From an uncultured Oscillospiraceae bacterium (lineage in GTDB: Bacteria; Bacillota; Clostridia; Oscillospirales; Ruminococcaceae), in contig CAKSSH010000001.1 of NCBI GenBank assembly GCA_934488695.1, positions 10,076 to 74,075 of the forward strand: DNA of 64,000 nt, given 5' to 3'. Under the pieces are notes generated by a model. The model was not told where the DNA came from. It worked only from the letters and a program-made list of their open reading frames with translations, and did not search any database. Below, piece after piece: positions 15,727 to 24,709 of the stretch (within the stretch, counting starts at the first letter, position 1; each line of letters opens with the position of its first letter). A program made the position numbers and the translations under genes.

Positions 15727-16467
15727 TTATTCGGCGTCGGCCGCTTCCGCAGCCTCTTCGGCAGGGGCTTCAGCGGCTGTTTGCTCGCCTTGCTTGCCCT
15801 CGAGAATCGCATCCGCCATTGTTGCGGCAATCAACTTAACCGCTCGGATTGCATCGTCATTTCCGGGGATGACATAATCGATCTCGTCCGGATCGCAGTT
15901 GGTGTCAACGATCGCGACCACGGGAATGCCGAGCTTCTTTGCTTCGGAAACAGCAATTTTCTCCTTCTTGGGATCGACAACAAAGAGGGCTCCGGGGAGC
16001 TTCTTCATGTCCTTGATACCGCCGAGGAACTTCTCAAGCTTCTCAATTTCCAACTTGAGCTTGACCACTTCCTTCTTGGGGAGCACATCAAAGGTACCGT
16101 CCTCTTCCATGGCACGCAGCTGCTCTAACCGAGCAATTCTTCTGCGGATGGTTTTGAAGTTGGTCAGCATGCCGCCGAGCCAACGGGCATTGACATAGTG
16201 CGCACCGGCACGCAGGGCTTCCTCTTTAATGGAATCCTGAGCCTGCTTTTTGGTGCCGACAAAGAGAACGGAATCTCCGTTGGCGGCAACATCGCGAACG
16301 AACAGGTATGCCTCTTCCAGGCATTTGACCGTCTTTTGAAGGTCAATGATATAAATCCCGTTACGCTCGGTGAAGATGTAACGCGCCATTTTGGGGTTCC
16401 ATCTTCTGGTCTGATGTCCGAAATGGACGCCTGCTTCAAGAAGCTGCTTCATTGAAACGACTGACAT
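15727..16467 (-). CDS. rpsB: 30S ribosomal protein S2
   Basis: 246 residues matching S2: [22 protein letters not shown] at the start, the GTKKQAQ segment, [15 protein letters not shown], and [26 protein letters not shown]. The tail is Ala/Glu-rich, as often in this family. ATG 16467 with AGGAGGAAAACAA upstream is the start; the frame is open further but without a ribosome site. It forms an operon with tsf under a clear promoter. Unlike in many Firmicutes, pyrH-frr is not next to it (see 52252). Confidence 0.97.
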   Translation of the reverse strand: MSVVSMKQLLEAGVHFGHQTRRWNPKMARYIFTERNGIYIIDLQKTVKCLEEAYLFVRDVAANGDSVLFVGTKKQAQDSIKEEALRAGAHYVNARWLGGMLTNFKTIRRRIARLEQLRAMEEDGTFDVLPKKEVVKLKLEIEKLEKFLGGIKDMKKLPGALFVVDPKKEKIAVSEAKKLGIPVVAIVDTNCDPDEIDYVIPGNDDAIRAVKLIAATMADAILEGKQGEQTAAEAPAEEAAEAADAE

Positions 16468-16571
16468 TTGTTTTCCTCCTAACAGTTTCATCCTCCGCTC
16501 TGCGCATTTTGAAGAGGTAACCGCGGACGGCACTGTCTCTCAATTGCAGGGCGTGTGTGATTTACCGAACA

Positions 16572-16600
16572 ATTATAACATACCTTTTTTAAAATTACAA
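16572..16600 (-). promoter_or_regulatory. Sigma-A-type promoter of rpsB-tsf
   Basis: On the minus strand, TTGTAA (16595-16600), 17 bases, TATAAT (16572-16577). This leaves an untranslated leader of about 100 bases before rpsB that might carry autoregulation by S2; no specific structure was resolved. Confidence 0.85.
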
Positions 16601-16680
16601 GACTTTTTTGCATTTTTTGCCTGTTTTTTCGGTCTTTTTCGGCCTAAACATTCGGCCGAGAATCAAAAGGTGAAAATAAT

Positions 16681-19053
16681 TTAACGCAGGGTGACGCCGT
16701 GCTCCTCCAGTGCGTGCAGGATTTTGGCAACGGCGCGATCGGCTTCTTCGGCCGTCAGGGTCTTTTGGTGAGAACGGAGAGTGATTTTAAAAGCAAGACT
16801 CTTCTTGCCGTCACCCAGCTGTTCGCTGCGATAAACATCAAAAAGCGTAATGTTTTCAAGCAAGCGGGGGACTGCTGTTCGGATAAGCTCTTCCATTTTG
16901 CCCGCCGGCAGCAGCTCATCACAAACCAGCGCAAGGTCGCGGACAATGGCCGGGAATTTAGGCAACGGATGATACAGGATCTCGGTCTGCCCGGCAGCAA
17001 ACAGCGCGTCCATGGACAGCGCCGCACAATAAGCACGGGTGCCAAGCTCGAAGTTTTTAAGCACGGTCGGGTGAATTTCTCCGAGCAGACCCAATGCAGT
17101 GTCGCCGGCATACACTGCGGCGCAGCGCCCCGGATGATAGCTGGGGCAGTCGCAGACAGGATCAAAACGAAGCTTTCCAATGTGCAGCGCTTCGGCTAAA
17201 GATTCAACGATCCCTTTCAGGACAAAAAAGTCGACGTTATCGCCGTACATCCCAAGGGTTAATACATCGCGTTCAATGGGTAGCACGTCGGCGCCGCGGT
17301 TTTGATATTCCGAGGCGACTTCATATAGGGCAGCTGATAAATTTCGATTGTTGTAGTTACGCGACAAGGTCTCCAGCATGGAGGAAAGGGCGGTTGTGCG
17401 CATAATGCCGGTATCTTCGCCCAAGGGATTTAAGATTCGCACCGGGTCGCGCAACGGGCTGTCTTGCGGAACACAAAGACGGTCCAACGTTTTGGGGCTG
17501 ACAAAAGAATAGGTCATGATTTCCGACAAACCGCGGGCACGCATGAGCTGTGCGACCTCCCGTTCAAACTTCTGCCGCTCGGTCAGAGACCCCTGCGCCG
17601 TTCCGCGAATCGTAGTAGACGGAATCCGGTCGTATCCGTAGAATCGAGCAACCTCCTCCGCAAGATCGGCCTTGTGATGAATGTCTGTACGGTAACTTGG
17701 AACTGTAACGGTGTCATCCTTTACAGCAAATCCGGCACGCTTCAAATACGAACAAATTTCCTCATGTGATAAATCGATTCCAAGAAAACGATTGATAAAC
17801 TGCCAGTCCAGCTTCAGGGAAACGGGCTGCTTGTCGGAATAGTCCGAATCCAGGACACCGTCCACCACCTCGCCGGCTCCGAGCTCTTCAACCAACTGAC
17901 AGGCCCGCAGCAGAGCAGGCAGCGTGTTTTGGCGATCCAGGTCTTTTTCAAAACGACCGGAGGCCTCGGTGCGCATGCCAAGGCGCTGCGCCGTCCTGCG
18001 CACGCTGGATCCCAGGAAGCAAGCGGATTCAAAGACCACGGTATGCGTGTCCGGCATAATGCCGCTGTACTCGCCGCCCATCACGCCGGCAACGGCAATC
18101 GGCGCTTTTGCGTCGGCAATAACCAGCATGTCGGGTGTCAGGTCGCGCTCAATGCCGTCAAGTGTTGTAATGGTTTCTCCCTTTACAGCGTTTCGGACCA
18201 CAATCTTGTTGTCGGTAACATAGCGCAGGTCAAAGGCATGCATCGGTTGACCGTATTCCAGCATGACAAAATTGGTGATATCCACCAGATTGTTGATGGA
18301 GCGGACGCCCTGCGCTCTCAGCCGTTCCCGCATCCAGCGGGGAGAGGGCGCAATTTTGACGTTTCGGATAATTTTAGCGGTGTATCGCGGGCAAAGTTGT
18401 GTGTTGAGCACCTTGACTGACAAAAGCTCTCGAACATCTCCGCCGCAGCCTTGCACCTGAGGCTCCGGCAGTCGAATCGGCAACTGATAGGTCGTCGCAA
18501 CCTCGCGCGCAAGCCCGATGATCGACAGGCAGTCCGGCCGATTGGAGGTGATTTCAAAATCAAAGACCGTGTCGTTGAGACCAAGTGCGTCATGCACATC
18601 GTCGCCGATGTTGCACGGCTCTTCGATGATAAAAATACCGTCTTCAATCGCATAAGGAAAATCGCCGACGGTCAGCCCCAGCTCTTTCAGCGAACAGAGC
18701 ATGCCATAGCTTTCTACGCCGCGCAGTTTCCCTTTTTTGATTTTGACGCCGGCGGGCAGGGTGGCGCCGTCAAGGGCAACCGGCACCAAGGCGCCTTCAA
18801 AGACGTTTTGTGCGCCGGTAACGACCTGCAGGGGGTCTTGTTTGCCGATGTCAATGCTGCAAACAAGCAGCTTGTCAGCGTCGGGATGCTTTTCAATGCG
18901 CAAGATTTTTCCAATCACAACACCGGAGAAATCTTGCCCCTCTTGTTCCCACCCCTCCACCTTGGAGCCGGACAGGGTCAGAGCTTCAAAAAAATCACGG
19001 TTGTCTACGTCAATAGAAACATAGTCATTGAGCCATCTTTTCGATAATTTCAT
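16681..19053 (-). CDS. pheT: Phenylalanine-tRNA ligase beta subunit
   Basis: 790 residues with the complete bacterial beta-subunit layout: N-terminal MKLSKRWLNDYV, tRNA-binding (EMAP-like) domain around residues 40-150 with IEKHPDADKLLVC, B3/B4 editing domain, B5 DNA-binding-like domain, a catalytic-like core containing FEREVAQLMRARGLSEIMTY, and a C-terminal ferredoxin-fold anticodon-binding domain (HPLPKFPAIVRDLALV). It forms the alpha2-beta2 enzyme with PheS. It follows pheS by 14 bases in a T-box-controlled operon. Confidence 0.97.
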   Translation of the reverse strand: MKLSKRWLNDYVSIDVDNRDFFEALTLSGSKVEGWEQEGQDFSGVVIGKILRIEKHPDADKLLVCSIDIGKQDPLQVVTGAQNVFEGALVPVALDGATLPAGVKIKKGKLRGVESYGMLCSLKELGLTVGDFPYAIEDGIFIIEEPCNIGDDVHDALGLNDTVFDFEITSNRPDCLSIIGLAREVATTYQLPIRLPEPQVQGCGGDVRELLSVKVLNTQLCPRYTAKIIRNVKIAPSPRWMRERLRAQGVRSINNLVDITNFVMLEYGQPMHAFDLRYVTDNKIVVRNAVKGETITTLDGIERDLTPDMLVIADAKAPIAVAGVMGGEYSGIMPDTHTVVFESACFLGSSVRRTAQRLGMRTEASGRFEKDLDRQNTLPALLRACQLVEELGAGEVVDGVLDSDYSDKQPVSLKLDWQFINRFLGIDLSHEEICSYLKRAGFAVKDDTVTVPSYRTDIHHKADLAEEVARFYGYDRIPSTTIRGTAQGSLTERQKFEREVAQLMRARGLSEIMTYSFVSPKTLDRLCVPQDSPLRDPVRILNPLGEDTGIMRTTALSSMLETLSRNYNNRNLSAALYEVASEYQNRGADVLPIERDVLTLGMYGDNVDFFVLKGIVESLAEALHIGKLRFDPVCDCPSYHPGRCAAVYAGDTALGLLGEIHPTVLKNFELGTRAYCAALSMDALFAAGQTEILYHPLPKFPAIVRDLALVCDELLPAGKMEELIRTAVPRLLENITLFDVYRSEQLGDGKKSLAFKITLRSHQKTLTAEEADRAVAKILHALEEHGVTLR

Positions 19054-19067
19054 TGTTTTCTTCCCCC

Positions 19068-20087
19068 TTAGAACTGTGCCAAAAACTTAACGTCGTTTTC
19101 GTAAAACAGGCGCATATCGTCAATTTGATACCGGCGCATAACCAGACGTTCAAGACCCATGCCGAAAGCAAAACCGCTGTATTCCTCCGGGTCGATCCCG
19201 CAGATGGACAGCACCTTCGGATGCACCATGCCGGCACCAAGAATCTCAATCCAGCCTTCGCCCTTGCACAGGCTGCATCCCTTGCCGTGACAATTAAAGC
19301 ACATAACGTCTACTTCGGCGGAGGGTTCGGTAAAAGGGAAGTGGTGCGGCCGGAAACGGACCTCACTCTGCGGGCCGTACAGCTTTTTCACAAACATTTC
19401 AAGGGTGCCCTTTAAGTCCGCCATGGTAACACCGCGGTCCACCACCAGACCTTCGATTTGGTGAAAGACGGGGGAATGCGTCGCGTCGACGGCGTCGGAA
19501 CGATAGACCCGTCCGGGGGAAATAATACGAATGGGCGGCTTTTTTTGTTCCATGGTCCGGATTTGAACCGGGGAGGTCTGCGTGCGCAGCAGGATGTTTT
19601 CGGAAATATAGAAGGTGTCCTGCGTGTCTCTGGCCGGATGATCCTTTGGAATGTTTAAGGCCTCAAAGTTGTAATAGTCGGTTTCGATTTCGGGCCCGCG
19701 GACCACATCAAATCCCATACCGAGAAACATTTCCTTGATTTCGTCCAACACCAGCGTCAGCGGGTGCCGGTGTCCCTGCGTGAACGGCTTGCCCGGCAAG
19801 GTTACGTCAATCATTTCACTTTTCAAGCGCAGCTGCAGCGCCGCGTCCTTGAGGTCCTCGCTTTTTTTAGCAAAGCTTTCCTCCAGGGTATTGCGCACCT
19901 CATTGGCAAGCTGACCCATAATCGGACGCTGTTCCGCAGACAGTGTCCCCATTTGTTTCAGAATAGCTGTCAATTCGCCCTTTTTGCCGAGAAAACGCAC
20001 ACGCAGCTGTTCCAAATCTTCGGCACGGCTGACGTTTTTAAGTGCATTTTGCACGTCCTTACGAATTTGCATGAGCTGTTCCTTCAT
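19068..20087 (-). CDS. pheS: Phenylalanine-tRNA ligase alpha subunit
   Basis: 339 residues with an N-terminal coiled-coil arm (LKNVSRAEDLEQLRVRFLGKKG) and class II catalytic motifs: HPARDTQDTFYI, then RIISPGRVYRSDAVDATHSPVFHQIEG, FTEPSAEVDV, and motif 3 GFAFGMGLERLVMRRYQIDD. A CxxC pair (CFNCHGKGCSLCKGEGW) is present, as in many Firmicutes PheS. ATG 20087 is preferred over TTG 20093 because it sits about 10 bases from AAAGG. Expression should be controlled by uncharged tRNA-Phe through the upstream T-box. Confidence 0.97.
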   Translation of the reverse strand: MKEQLMQIRKDVQNALKNVSRAEDLEQLRVRFLGKKGELTAILKQMGTLSAEQRPIMGQLANEVRNTLEESFAKKSEDLKDAALQLRLKSEMIDVTLPGKPFTQGHRHPLTLVLDEIKEMFLGMGFDVVRGPEIETDYYNFEALNIPKDHPARDTQDTFYISENILLRTQTSPVQIRTMEQKKPPIRIISPGRVYRSDAVDATHSPVFHQIEGLVVDRGVTMADLKGTLEMFVKKLYGPQSEVRFRPHHFPFTEPSAEVDVMCFNCHGKGCSLCKGEGWIEILGAGMVHPKVLSICGIDPEEYSGFAFGMGLERLVMRRYQIDDMRLFYENDVKFLAQF

Positions 20088-20123
20088 TCTCAAACATCCT
20101 TTCCGAAAACAGTTTCAAAATAA

Positions 20124-20408
20124 AAAAACGCCCTCATTCCGGCCGACCGGCCGAAACGGGGACGAAATCTACAAACATAGCTTCCGCGGTACCACCCACG
20201 TTTTTGCTTTTTTCTGCAAAACAGGAAAGAGCAAACACTCTTTTTGCCGATAACGGGGCATGCCGGCGACGCCTAATGCCGTTGTACGGGTTCAGCGAAG
20301 CTGCTCGGGAGGGAACTTGGGCTATTTGAGCGGGAGCCTGCTTTCAACCGAGGCAGGCCTCTCTGTGCGCGCTTAAAAGGCTTACTTTTCTCCGTCGTCG
20401 CATCATAA
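20124..20408 (-). ncRNA. T-box leader of pheST
   Basis: On the minus strand the leader shows the landmarks of a tRNA-sensing T-box: a stem I region with GGAGAAAAGTA and the AGAGAGG bulge near its 5' end, the conserved antiterminator segment GGTGGTACCGCGG (TGGTACCGCGG complementary to 20184-20194), and then a strong terminator hairpin around GGCCGGTCGGCC ending in a run of seven T (20122-20160 region). It should raise pheST transcription when tRNA-Phe is uncharged. I could not place the specifier triplet with confidence; two TTC triplets are present in the right half of stem I. Confidence 0.92.
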
Positions 20409-20413
20409 ATATC

Positions 20414-20441
20414 ATTATAACAGTTTTTTACAAAAATTCAA
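20414..20441 (-). promoter_or_regulatory. Sigma-A-type promoter of the T-box-pheST transcript
   Basis: On the minus strand, TTGAAT (20436-20441), 16 bases, TATAAT (20414-20419), placing the start of transcription just before the T-box. Confidence 0.8.
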
Positions 20442-20519
20442 GCTTTTTTCAAAAAATAAAATCGAGTGCTCGCATAATGTGTCGCCGGAGCCGAAAAAAT
20501 ATAATGGGAGGAATGAATA

Positions 20520-20948
20520 ATGCAATCGGATATATTTAAAAAACAGGCGGAAGAACGCCTGATCGGCAGATTGGCATCTTATCAGCTATGGGCGGCCGAT
20601 CAAATGAAGCTTTGTGCAAGGGAAACCGAAGACGCACAGCTCAAAAGCCAATACGAACAAATTGCGGCCGTTAATCGGATGCTTTACGAAAAGCTTCCGT
20701 ACGACCGCGAAGCGGCGTTGAAGCGAGAGCCGGCAGCACAGGAAGTAAAGCGGCTGCTGCGCGCCTTTTTTTGCCAAAAAGCCCTGTATGATACACTATC
20801 ACAGCTGATGTGCCGCTGCGTTCGGCCGCCTGTTCTGGACGAAATGCTTGACCGTCAGGTGAAAATCTGTCGTCAGCTGTCAGAAGAGATGCAAATACGC
20901 CTTAAAACACTGCGAGAGAATTTTGAAAAAAAGCAAAACGACTCTTGA
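20520..20948 (+). CDS. Unrecognised small helical protein
   Basis: 142 residues, predicted almost entirely helical, rich in Glu, Gln, Arg and Leu, with no signal peptide or membrane segment. The opening LIGRLASYQLWAADQMKLCARE...YEQIA looks vaguely like a ferritin-like helical bundle, but the metal-binding Glu/His pattern is not convincing. GGGAGGAATGAATA before the ATG supports translation. It ends right at the -35 of the murA promoter. Function unknown. Confidence 0.7.
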   Translation: MQSDIFKKQAEERLIGRLASYQLWAADQMKLCARETEDAQLKSQYEQIAAVNRMLYEKLPYDREAALKREPAAQEVKRLLRAFFCQKALYDTLSQLMCRCVRPPVLDEMLDRQVKICRQLSEEMQIRLKTLRENFEKKQNDS

Positions 20949-20973
20949 TTATTTCAGGGCTGTATAGTATAAT
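20945..20973 (+). promoter_or_regulatory. Sigma-A-type promoter of murA
   Basis: TTGATT (20945-20950), 17 bases, TATAAT (20968-20973), 62 bases before the murA start. Confidence 0.85.
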
Positions 20974-21035
20974 AATCCAAAGGAAAGATTTTGTAACACG
21001 CATTTTCGGATAGAAAAAACAGGGAGAGTGCTGTT

Positions 21036-22319
21036 TTGGAAAAATATATTGTAACTGGAGGAACACCGCTGCACGGTGAAGTGACAATCAGCGGCGCTAA
21101 AAACGCTGCGGTTGCGATTTTGTCGGCCACAGTGCTGGCAGAAGGGGTTTGTGTGATTGAAAATGTCCCCGACATTCGGGATGTTTTTACGACTCTTAAA
21201 ATCTTAGACGAGTTAGGCGCGCAGGTGCGTTATCTTGATAAAACCACGGTTGAAATTGATACAACCCATTTAAATACGACCACGATTCCTCATGAGCTGA
21301 CCTGTAATATGCGGGCTTCCTATTATTTTTGGGGCAGTATGTTGGGCCGGTACGGACATGCGCGGGTCTCCATGCCCGGCGGGTGCGATTTCGGCGTTCG
21401 GCCGATTGACCAGCATAAGCGCGGCTTTGAGGCGCTGGGTGCCGGGGTTGAGATCGAGGACGGCATGCTGGATGTGCACGCCGATCGGCTTATCGGTAAT
21501 CAGATTTTTTTTGATAAGGTTTCGGTGGGCGCCACGATGAATGTTATGCTGGCGGCTGTTCGTGCCTCCGGCGTAACGGTGATGGAAAATGTGGCTAAAG
21601 AACCGCATATTGTGGATTTGGCAAACTTTTTAAACTCCATGGGCGCCAATATTATGGGCGCCGGAACCGATGTGATTAAGATCCACGGTGTGTCGCAGAT
21701 GCACGGAACTAATTACGCGATTATTCCGGATCAGATTGAGGCAGGTACCTATATGGTTGCGGCCGCCGCGACCCGCGGGGATGTGCTCATTCGCAACGTC
21801 ATTCCGAAACATATGAAGCCGATTACCGCCAAGCTTGAAATGATGGGGGTCGAGGTCGAGGAGTTTGACGAGGCAATTCGGATTCGTGCGAAAGGCCCGC
21901 TCAAGAAAATTGATATTAAAACGCTGCCGTACCCCGGCTTTCCGACCGATATGCAGCCGCAAATGGCAACGCTTGCCTGCCTTGCCGAGGGCACCAGCAC
22001 GGTGACCGAGGGCGTGTGGGACAATCGTTTTCGGTATGTTTACGAGCTGCAAAAGATGGGCGCCGATATTAAGGTGGACGGGAAAATGGCCGTGATCGAA
22101 GGAATTGAAGGGTTCAAGGCTGCTCCTGTTAAGGCTGTTGACCTGCGCGCCGGCGCCGCAATCGTCATTGCGGCTTTGTGCGCGGACGGAGAGACCGAAA
22201 TTGAGGATATATATCACATTGAACGCGGGTACGAGGGCTTTGAAGTGAAGCTTTGCGCGCTCGGCGCACAGATTCAGAAAATTGAGGTCTCGCGCGAACC
22301 GGTTGTTTCCGCGGGTTGA
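21036..22319 (+). CDS. murA: UDP-N-acetylglucosamine 1-carboxyvinyltransferase
   Basis: 427 residues, full length for MurA, which transfers enolpyruvate from PEP to UDP-GlcNAc in the first committed step of peptidoglycan synthesis. The N-terminal GEVTISGAKNAAVAIL carries the conserved Lys-Asn pair, and the catalytic loop PGGCDFGVRPID contains the fosfomycin-target Cys. Further conserved segments are TNYAIIPDQIEAGTYM and GFPTDMQPQM. Start is TTG 21036 behind AGGGAGAG. A terminator follows. Firmicutes often have two MurA copies; only one is in this window. Confidence 0.97.
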   Translation: MEKYIVTGGTPLHGEVTISGAKNAAVAILSATVLAEGVCVIENVPDIRDVFTTLKILDELGAQVRYLDKTTVEIDTTHLNTTTIPHELTCNMRASYYFWGSMLGRYGHARVSMPGGCDFGVRPIDQHKRGFEALGAGVEIEDGMLDVHADRLIGNQIFFDKVSVGATMNVMLAAVRASGVTVMENVAKEPHIVDLANFLNSMGANIMGAGTDVIKIHGVSQMHGTNYAIIPDQIEAGTYMVAAAATRGDVLIRNVIPKHMKPITAKLEMMGVEVEEFDEAIRIRAKGPLKKIDIKTLPYPGFPTDMQPQMATLACLAEGTSTVTEGVWDNRFRYVYELQKMGADIKVDGKMAVIEGIEGFKAAPVKAVDLRAGAAIVIAALCADGETEIEDIYHIERGYEGFEVKLCALGAQIQKIEVSREPVVSAG

Positions 22320-22330
22320 TTTGAAAAAAC

Positions 22331-22370
22331 GGCAGAGGCAGGGGTAAGTGCTGCCTTTGCCATTTTCTTT
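22331..22370 (+). terminator. Intrinsic terminator after murA
   Basis: GGCAGAGGCAG pairs with CTGCCTTTGCC (one G-U pair) around a 9-base loop, followed by ATTTTCTTT. Confidence 0.75.
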
Positions 22371-22387
22371 ATGAAACGGGTGAAAAC

Positions 22388-23179
22388 ATGGCCAGGGTTT
22401 TATCGCTGGGCAGCGGCAGCAGCGGAAACAGCTTTTTTGTAGGAGATGCTGCAGGCGGCGTTTTGATTGACGTCGGCCTGAGCTTTTCCAAGATTTTCAA
22501 AGCTCTTGCACAGCAGGGGATCGGCCAGCGGCAGGTGGAAGCGCTGCTGTTGACGCATGAGCACAGTGACCACGTTAAAGGTCTCGGCACTTTTCTTAAA
22601 AAAACCGATATTCCCGTATATGCCACCGAGGGCTGTGCACAGCGCCTTTTTCGTTCACTGCCGGAGCTGGAGCCGCGGCTGCGCCCGGTTGAGAAGAAAA
22701 AGACCTTTTCGGTCGGTCACGCCGCTTTTTCGGCCTTTTCGGTTTATCATGACGCGGCGGACGCCGTCGGTTATCGGGTCGAAACTGCCGACCGGCGGCA
22801 GGTGGTGTATTGTACCGATGTCGGACATGTAGACGAAGCGCTTTTACAGGATCTTTCAGAGGCGGATTTTCATATTTTGGAAGCAAATTATGACGTCGGC
22901 ATGCTGCAATGCAATGTCGCTTATCCGTTCTTGCTGCGCCAGCGTATTTCGGGCGAGAAAGGGCACCTGTCAAATGCGGACTGTGCCGAAACGGTGCTGC
23001 AATTGCTGGATACCGGCAGCCGACGCTTTTTGCTGGCTCATTTGAGTGAACAAAATAACACGCCGCAAATTGCCTATGAGACAGTCCGCTGTGCGCTGGG
23101 AAATGCAGGCTATGTCGAGAACAGCGATTACGAGCTTTGTGTGGCGCCGCGTGACGACGTAAGGATGTTGATTTTTTGA
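22388..23179 (+). CDS. Metallo-beta-lactamase-fold hydrolase, WalJ/YycJ-like
   Basis: 263 residues of the MBL fold. The opening ARVLSLGSGSSGNSFFVG is typical of the YycJ/WalJ subgroup, and the zinc-binding motif is LLTHEHSDHVKGL. YVTDVGHV-like YCTDVGHVDEALL and a late LLAHLSEQNNTPQIA complete the pattern. WalJ in Bacillus is linked to cell-wall/DNA-replication coordination and is thought to be a nuclease-like enzyme; here it sits after murA rather than beside walRK. It overlaps the next gene by four bases. Confidence 0.88.
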   Translation: MARVLSLGSGSSGNSFFVGDAAGGVLIDVGLSFSKIFKALAQQGIGQRQVEALLLTHEHSDHVKGLGTFLKKTDIPVYATEGCAQRLFRSLPELEPRLRPVEKKKTFSVGHAAFSAFSVYHDAADAVGYRVETADRRQVVYCTDVGHVDEALLQDLSEADFHILEANYDVGMLQCNVAYPFLLRQRISGEKGHLSNADCAETVLQLLDTGSRRFLLAHLSEQNNTPQIAYETVRCALGNAGYVENSDYELCVAPRDDVRMLIF

Positions 23180-23853
23180 AAAACAAAAAGCAAGAATGGC
23201 TTTCGGTCAACGGTTCCCGCATACTGGTGGATGATGTGCATAGGTTTGGAACCGACGCGCTGCAGCTTTTTCGGTTTGCGCAGGTCCGGCCGCGGGAAGG
23301 CGTGTGCGATTTCGGCAGCGGAAGCGGTATTTTCACGGTGTTGCTGCGTAGTTCCGGGCACACAGGGCCGATTTTTGCCGTGGAACTGCAACCGCAAGCG
23401 GCGGCGCTTTTTAAGCGGACGGTTGAGGCTAATCGATTTGAGCATGTCCGGCCTGTTTGTTGTGATTTGCGCGATAAGGACGTTTTGCGCCGCGAAATCG
23501 GAAACAATTGTTTGGATCTTGTTATTTGCAATCCGCCGTTTTATCGGCAAGGCTGCGGCGGAGAATCGCCTATCTTGTCCCGGCAGGTTTGCCGTAGTGA
23601 TGCGGGCGCAAGCATTGATGAGGTGACACTGGCGGCTCGTAGGCTTTTAAAACACGGCGGACGGTTTTGTGTTTGCTTTAAGCCGGAACGTCTTTGTGAT
23701 TGTATTGCTGCTATGCGACACAGCGGCTTGGAGCCGAAACGCCTGCAAATGGTGCACCAAACGACACAAAGGCCGCCGTGGCTTTGCCTGTTAGAAGGAA
23801 GAAAAGGTGCCGCGCCGTTTTTGCAGGTGCTGCCGCCTTATATCATGAAATAA
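23176..23853 (+). CDS. tRNA1(Val) adenine-N6-methyltransferase-like protein (TrmN6/YabB type)
   Basis: 225 residues of the class I SAM-dependent methyltransferase fold. Motif I reads VCDFGSGSGIFTVLL and the catalytic N6-adenine signature is DLVICNPPFY, with ILSRQVCRSDAGASIDE further on, as in TrmN6/YabB. It likely methylates adenine 37 of a tRNA. TTG 23176 overlaps the previous stop (TTGA) and follows GTAAGGATG. The specific tRNA target is inferred from the family. Confidence 0.82.
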   Translation: MKNKKQEWLSVNGSRILVDDVHRFGTDALQLFRFAQVRPREGVCDFGSGSGIFTVLLRSSGHTGPIFAVELQPQAAALFKRTVEANRFEHVRPVCCDLRDKDVLRREIGNNCLDLVICNPPFYRQGCGGESPILSRQVCRSDAGASIDEVTLAARRLLKHGGRFCVCFKPERLCDCIAAMRHSGLEPKRLQMVHQTTQRPPWLCLLEGRKGAAPFLQVLPPYIMK

Positions 23854-23866
23854 AGGAGATGCTCCG

Positions 23867-24709
23867 ATGTCCGGAATCCTGTATGTCGTCGGAACACCGA
23901 TCGGCAATCTGTCTGATTTTTCGCCCCGAGCGATTGAGACACTGCGGCAGGTGGATTTTATTGCCGCGGAGGACACCAGGGTCACGCTAAAGCTCTTAAA
24001 TCATTTTGAAATCAAAAAGCCGCTGATTAGCTATTTTGAGCATAATCGTCAGGAAAAAGGTCGGCAGATTGCCGATCGATTGATGGCGGGAGAAAACGCG
24101 GCAATTGTGACCGACGCCGGCATGCCCTGTATTTCCGATCCCGGTGAGGATTTGGTGGCCTTGTGCCGTCAGCTTGGGATTCCGGTTGCAGTTGTTCCGG
24201 GCCCAACGGCGGCATTGTCTGCTGTGGCTGTGTCCGGACTTTCCTGTGGACGTTTTTGCTTTGAAGGCTTTTTGTCGACCGGCAAAAAAAGCCGTGCCGA
24301 ACACCTTGAAAAACTTCGGTACGAAGAGCGCACCATGATTTTTTACGAAGCGCCGCATAAACTGCGCGCAACCCTGAAAGATTTTGCGCAGACTTTCGGG
24401 CCGGAACGCCGGATTGCTTTGTGCCGTGAGCTGACCAAGCTGCATGAGCAGGTGCTTGAAATGACGCTGGAACGGGCTTGTGCCTATTATCAGGAACAGG
24501 AGCCTCGCGGCGAGTTTGTGTTGGTTTTGGAGGGAGCACAGATACCTTCGCAGCCCGAATGCACCATGGAGGAATGTCTTGAAGCCATGTGTGAAATGCT
24601 GCGTTCCGGGAAAAGCAAAAACGAGGCGGCGCGGCTTATGGCGCGTCGAAGCGGTTATCGTAAAAACGAACTGTATCGATTGCTTATTGAAAAGGAGGCG
24701 AAAAAATGA
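23867..24709 (+). CDS. rsmI: 16S rRNA (cytidine1402-2'-O)-methyltransferase
   Basis: 280 residues of the tetrapyrrole-methylase fold used by RsmI. The start MSGILYVVGTPIGNLSD, followed by RAIETLRQVDFIAAEDTR, VTDAGMPCISDPGEDLV and VVPGPTAALSAVAVSGL, is diagnostic. RsmI modifies C1402 in the decoding centre. AAAGGAGATGCTCCG precedes the ATG. The last four bases overlap the next start (ATGA). Confidence 0.96.
   Translation: MSGILYVVGTPIGNLSDFSPRAIETLRQVDFIAAEDTRVTLKLLNHFEIKKPLISYFEHNRQEKGRQIADRLMAGENAAIVTDAGMPCISDPGEDLVALCRQLGIPVAVVPGPTAALSAVAVSGLSCGRFCFEGFLSTGKKSRAEHLEKLRYEERTMIFYEAPHKLRATLKDFAQTFGPERRIALCRELTKLHEQVLEMTLERACAYYQEQEPRGEFVLVLEGAQIPSQPECTMEECLEAMCEMLRSGKSKNEAARLMARRSGYRKNELYRLLIEKEAKK

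Noticed and set aside
16638..16660. Hairpin TCGGCC / GGCCGA downstream of pheT
   Set aside because: Short stem with no T-run on the minus strand, so not called as the pheT terminator.
22596..23531. A 311-codon minus-strand frame across the WalJ-like and TrmN6-like genes
   Set aside because: Extremely basic, low-complexity shadow frame without a start signal; the plus-strand genes are well supported.
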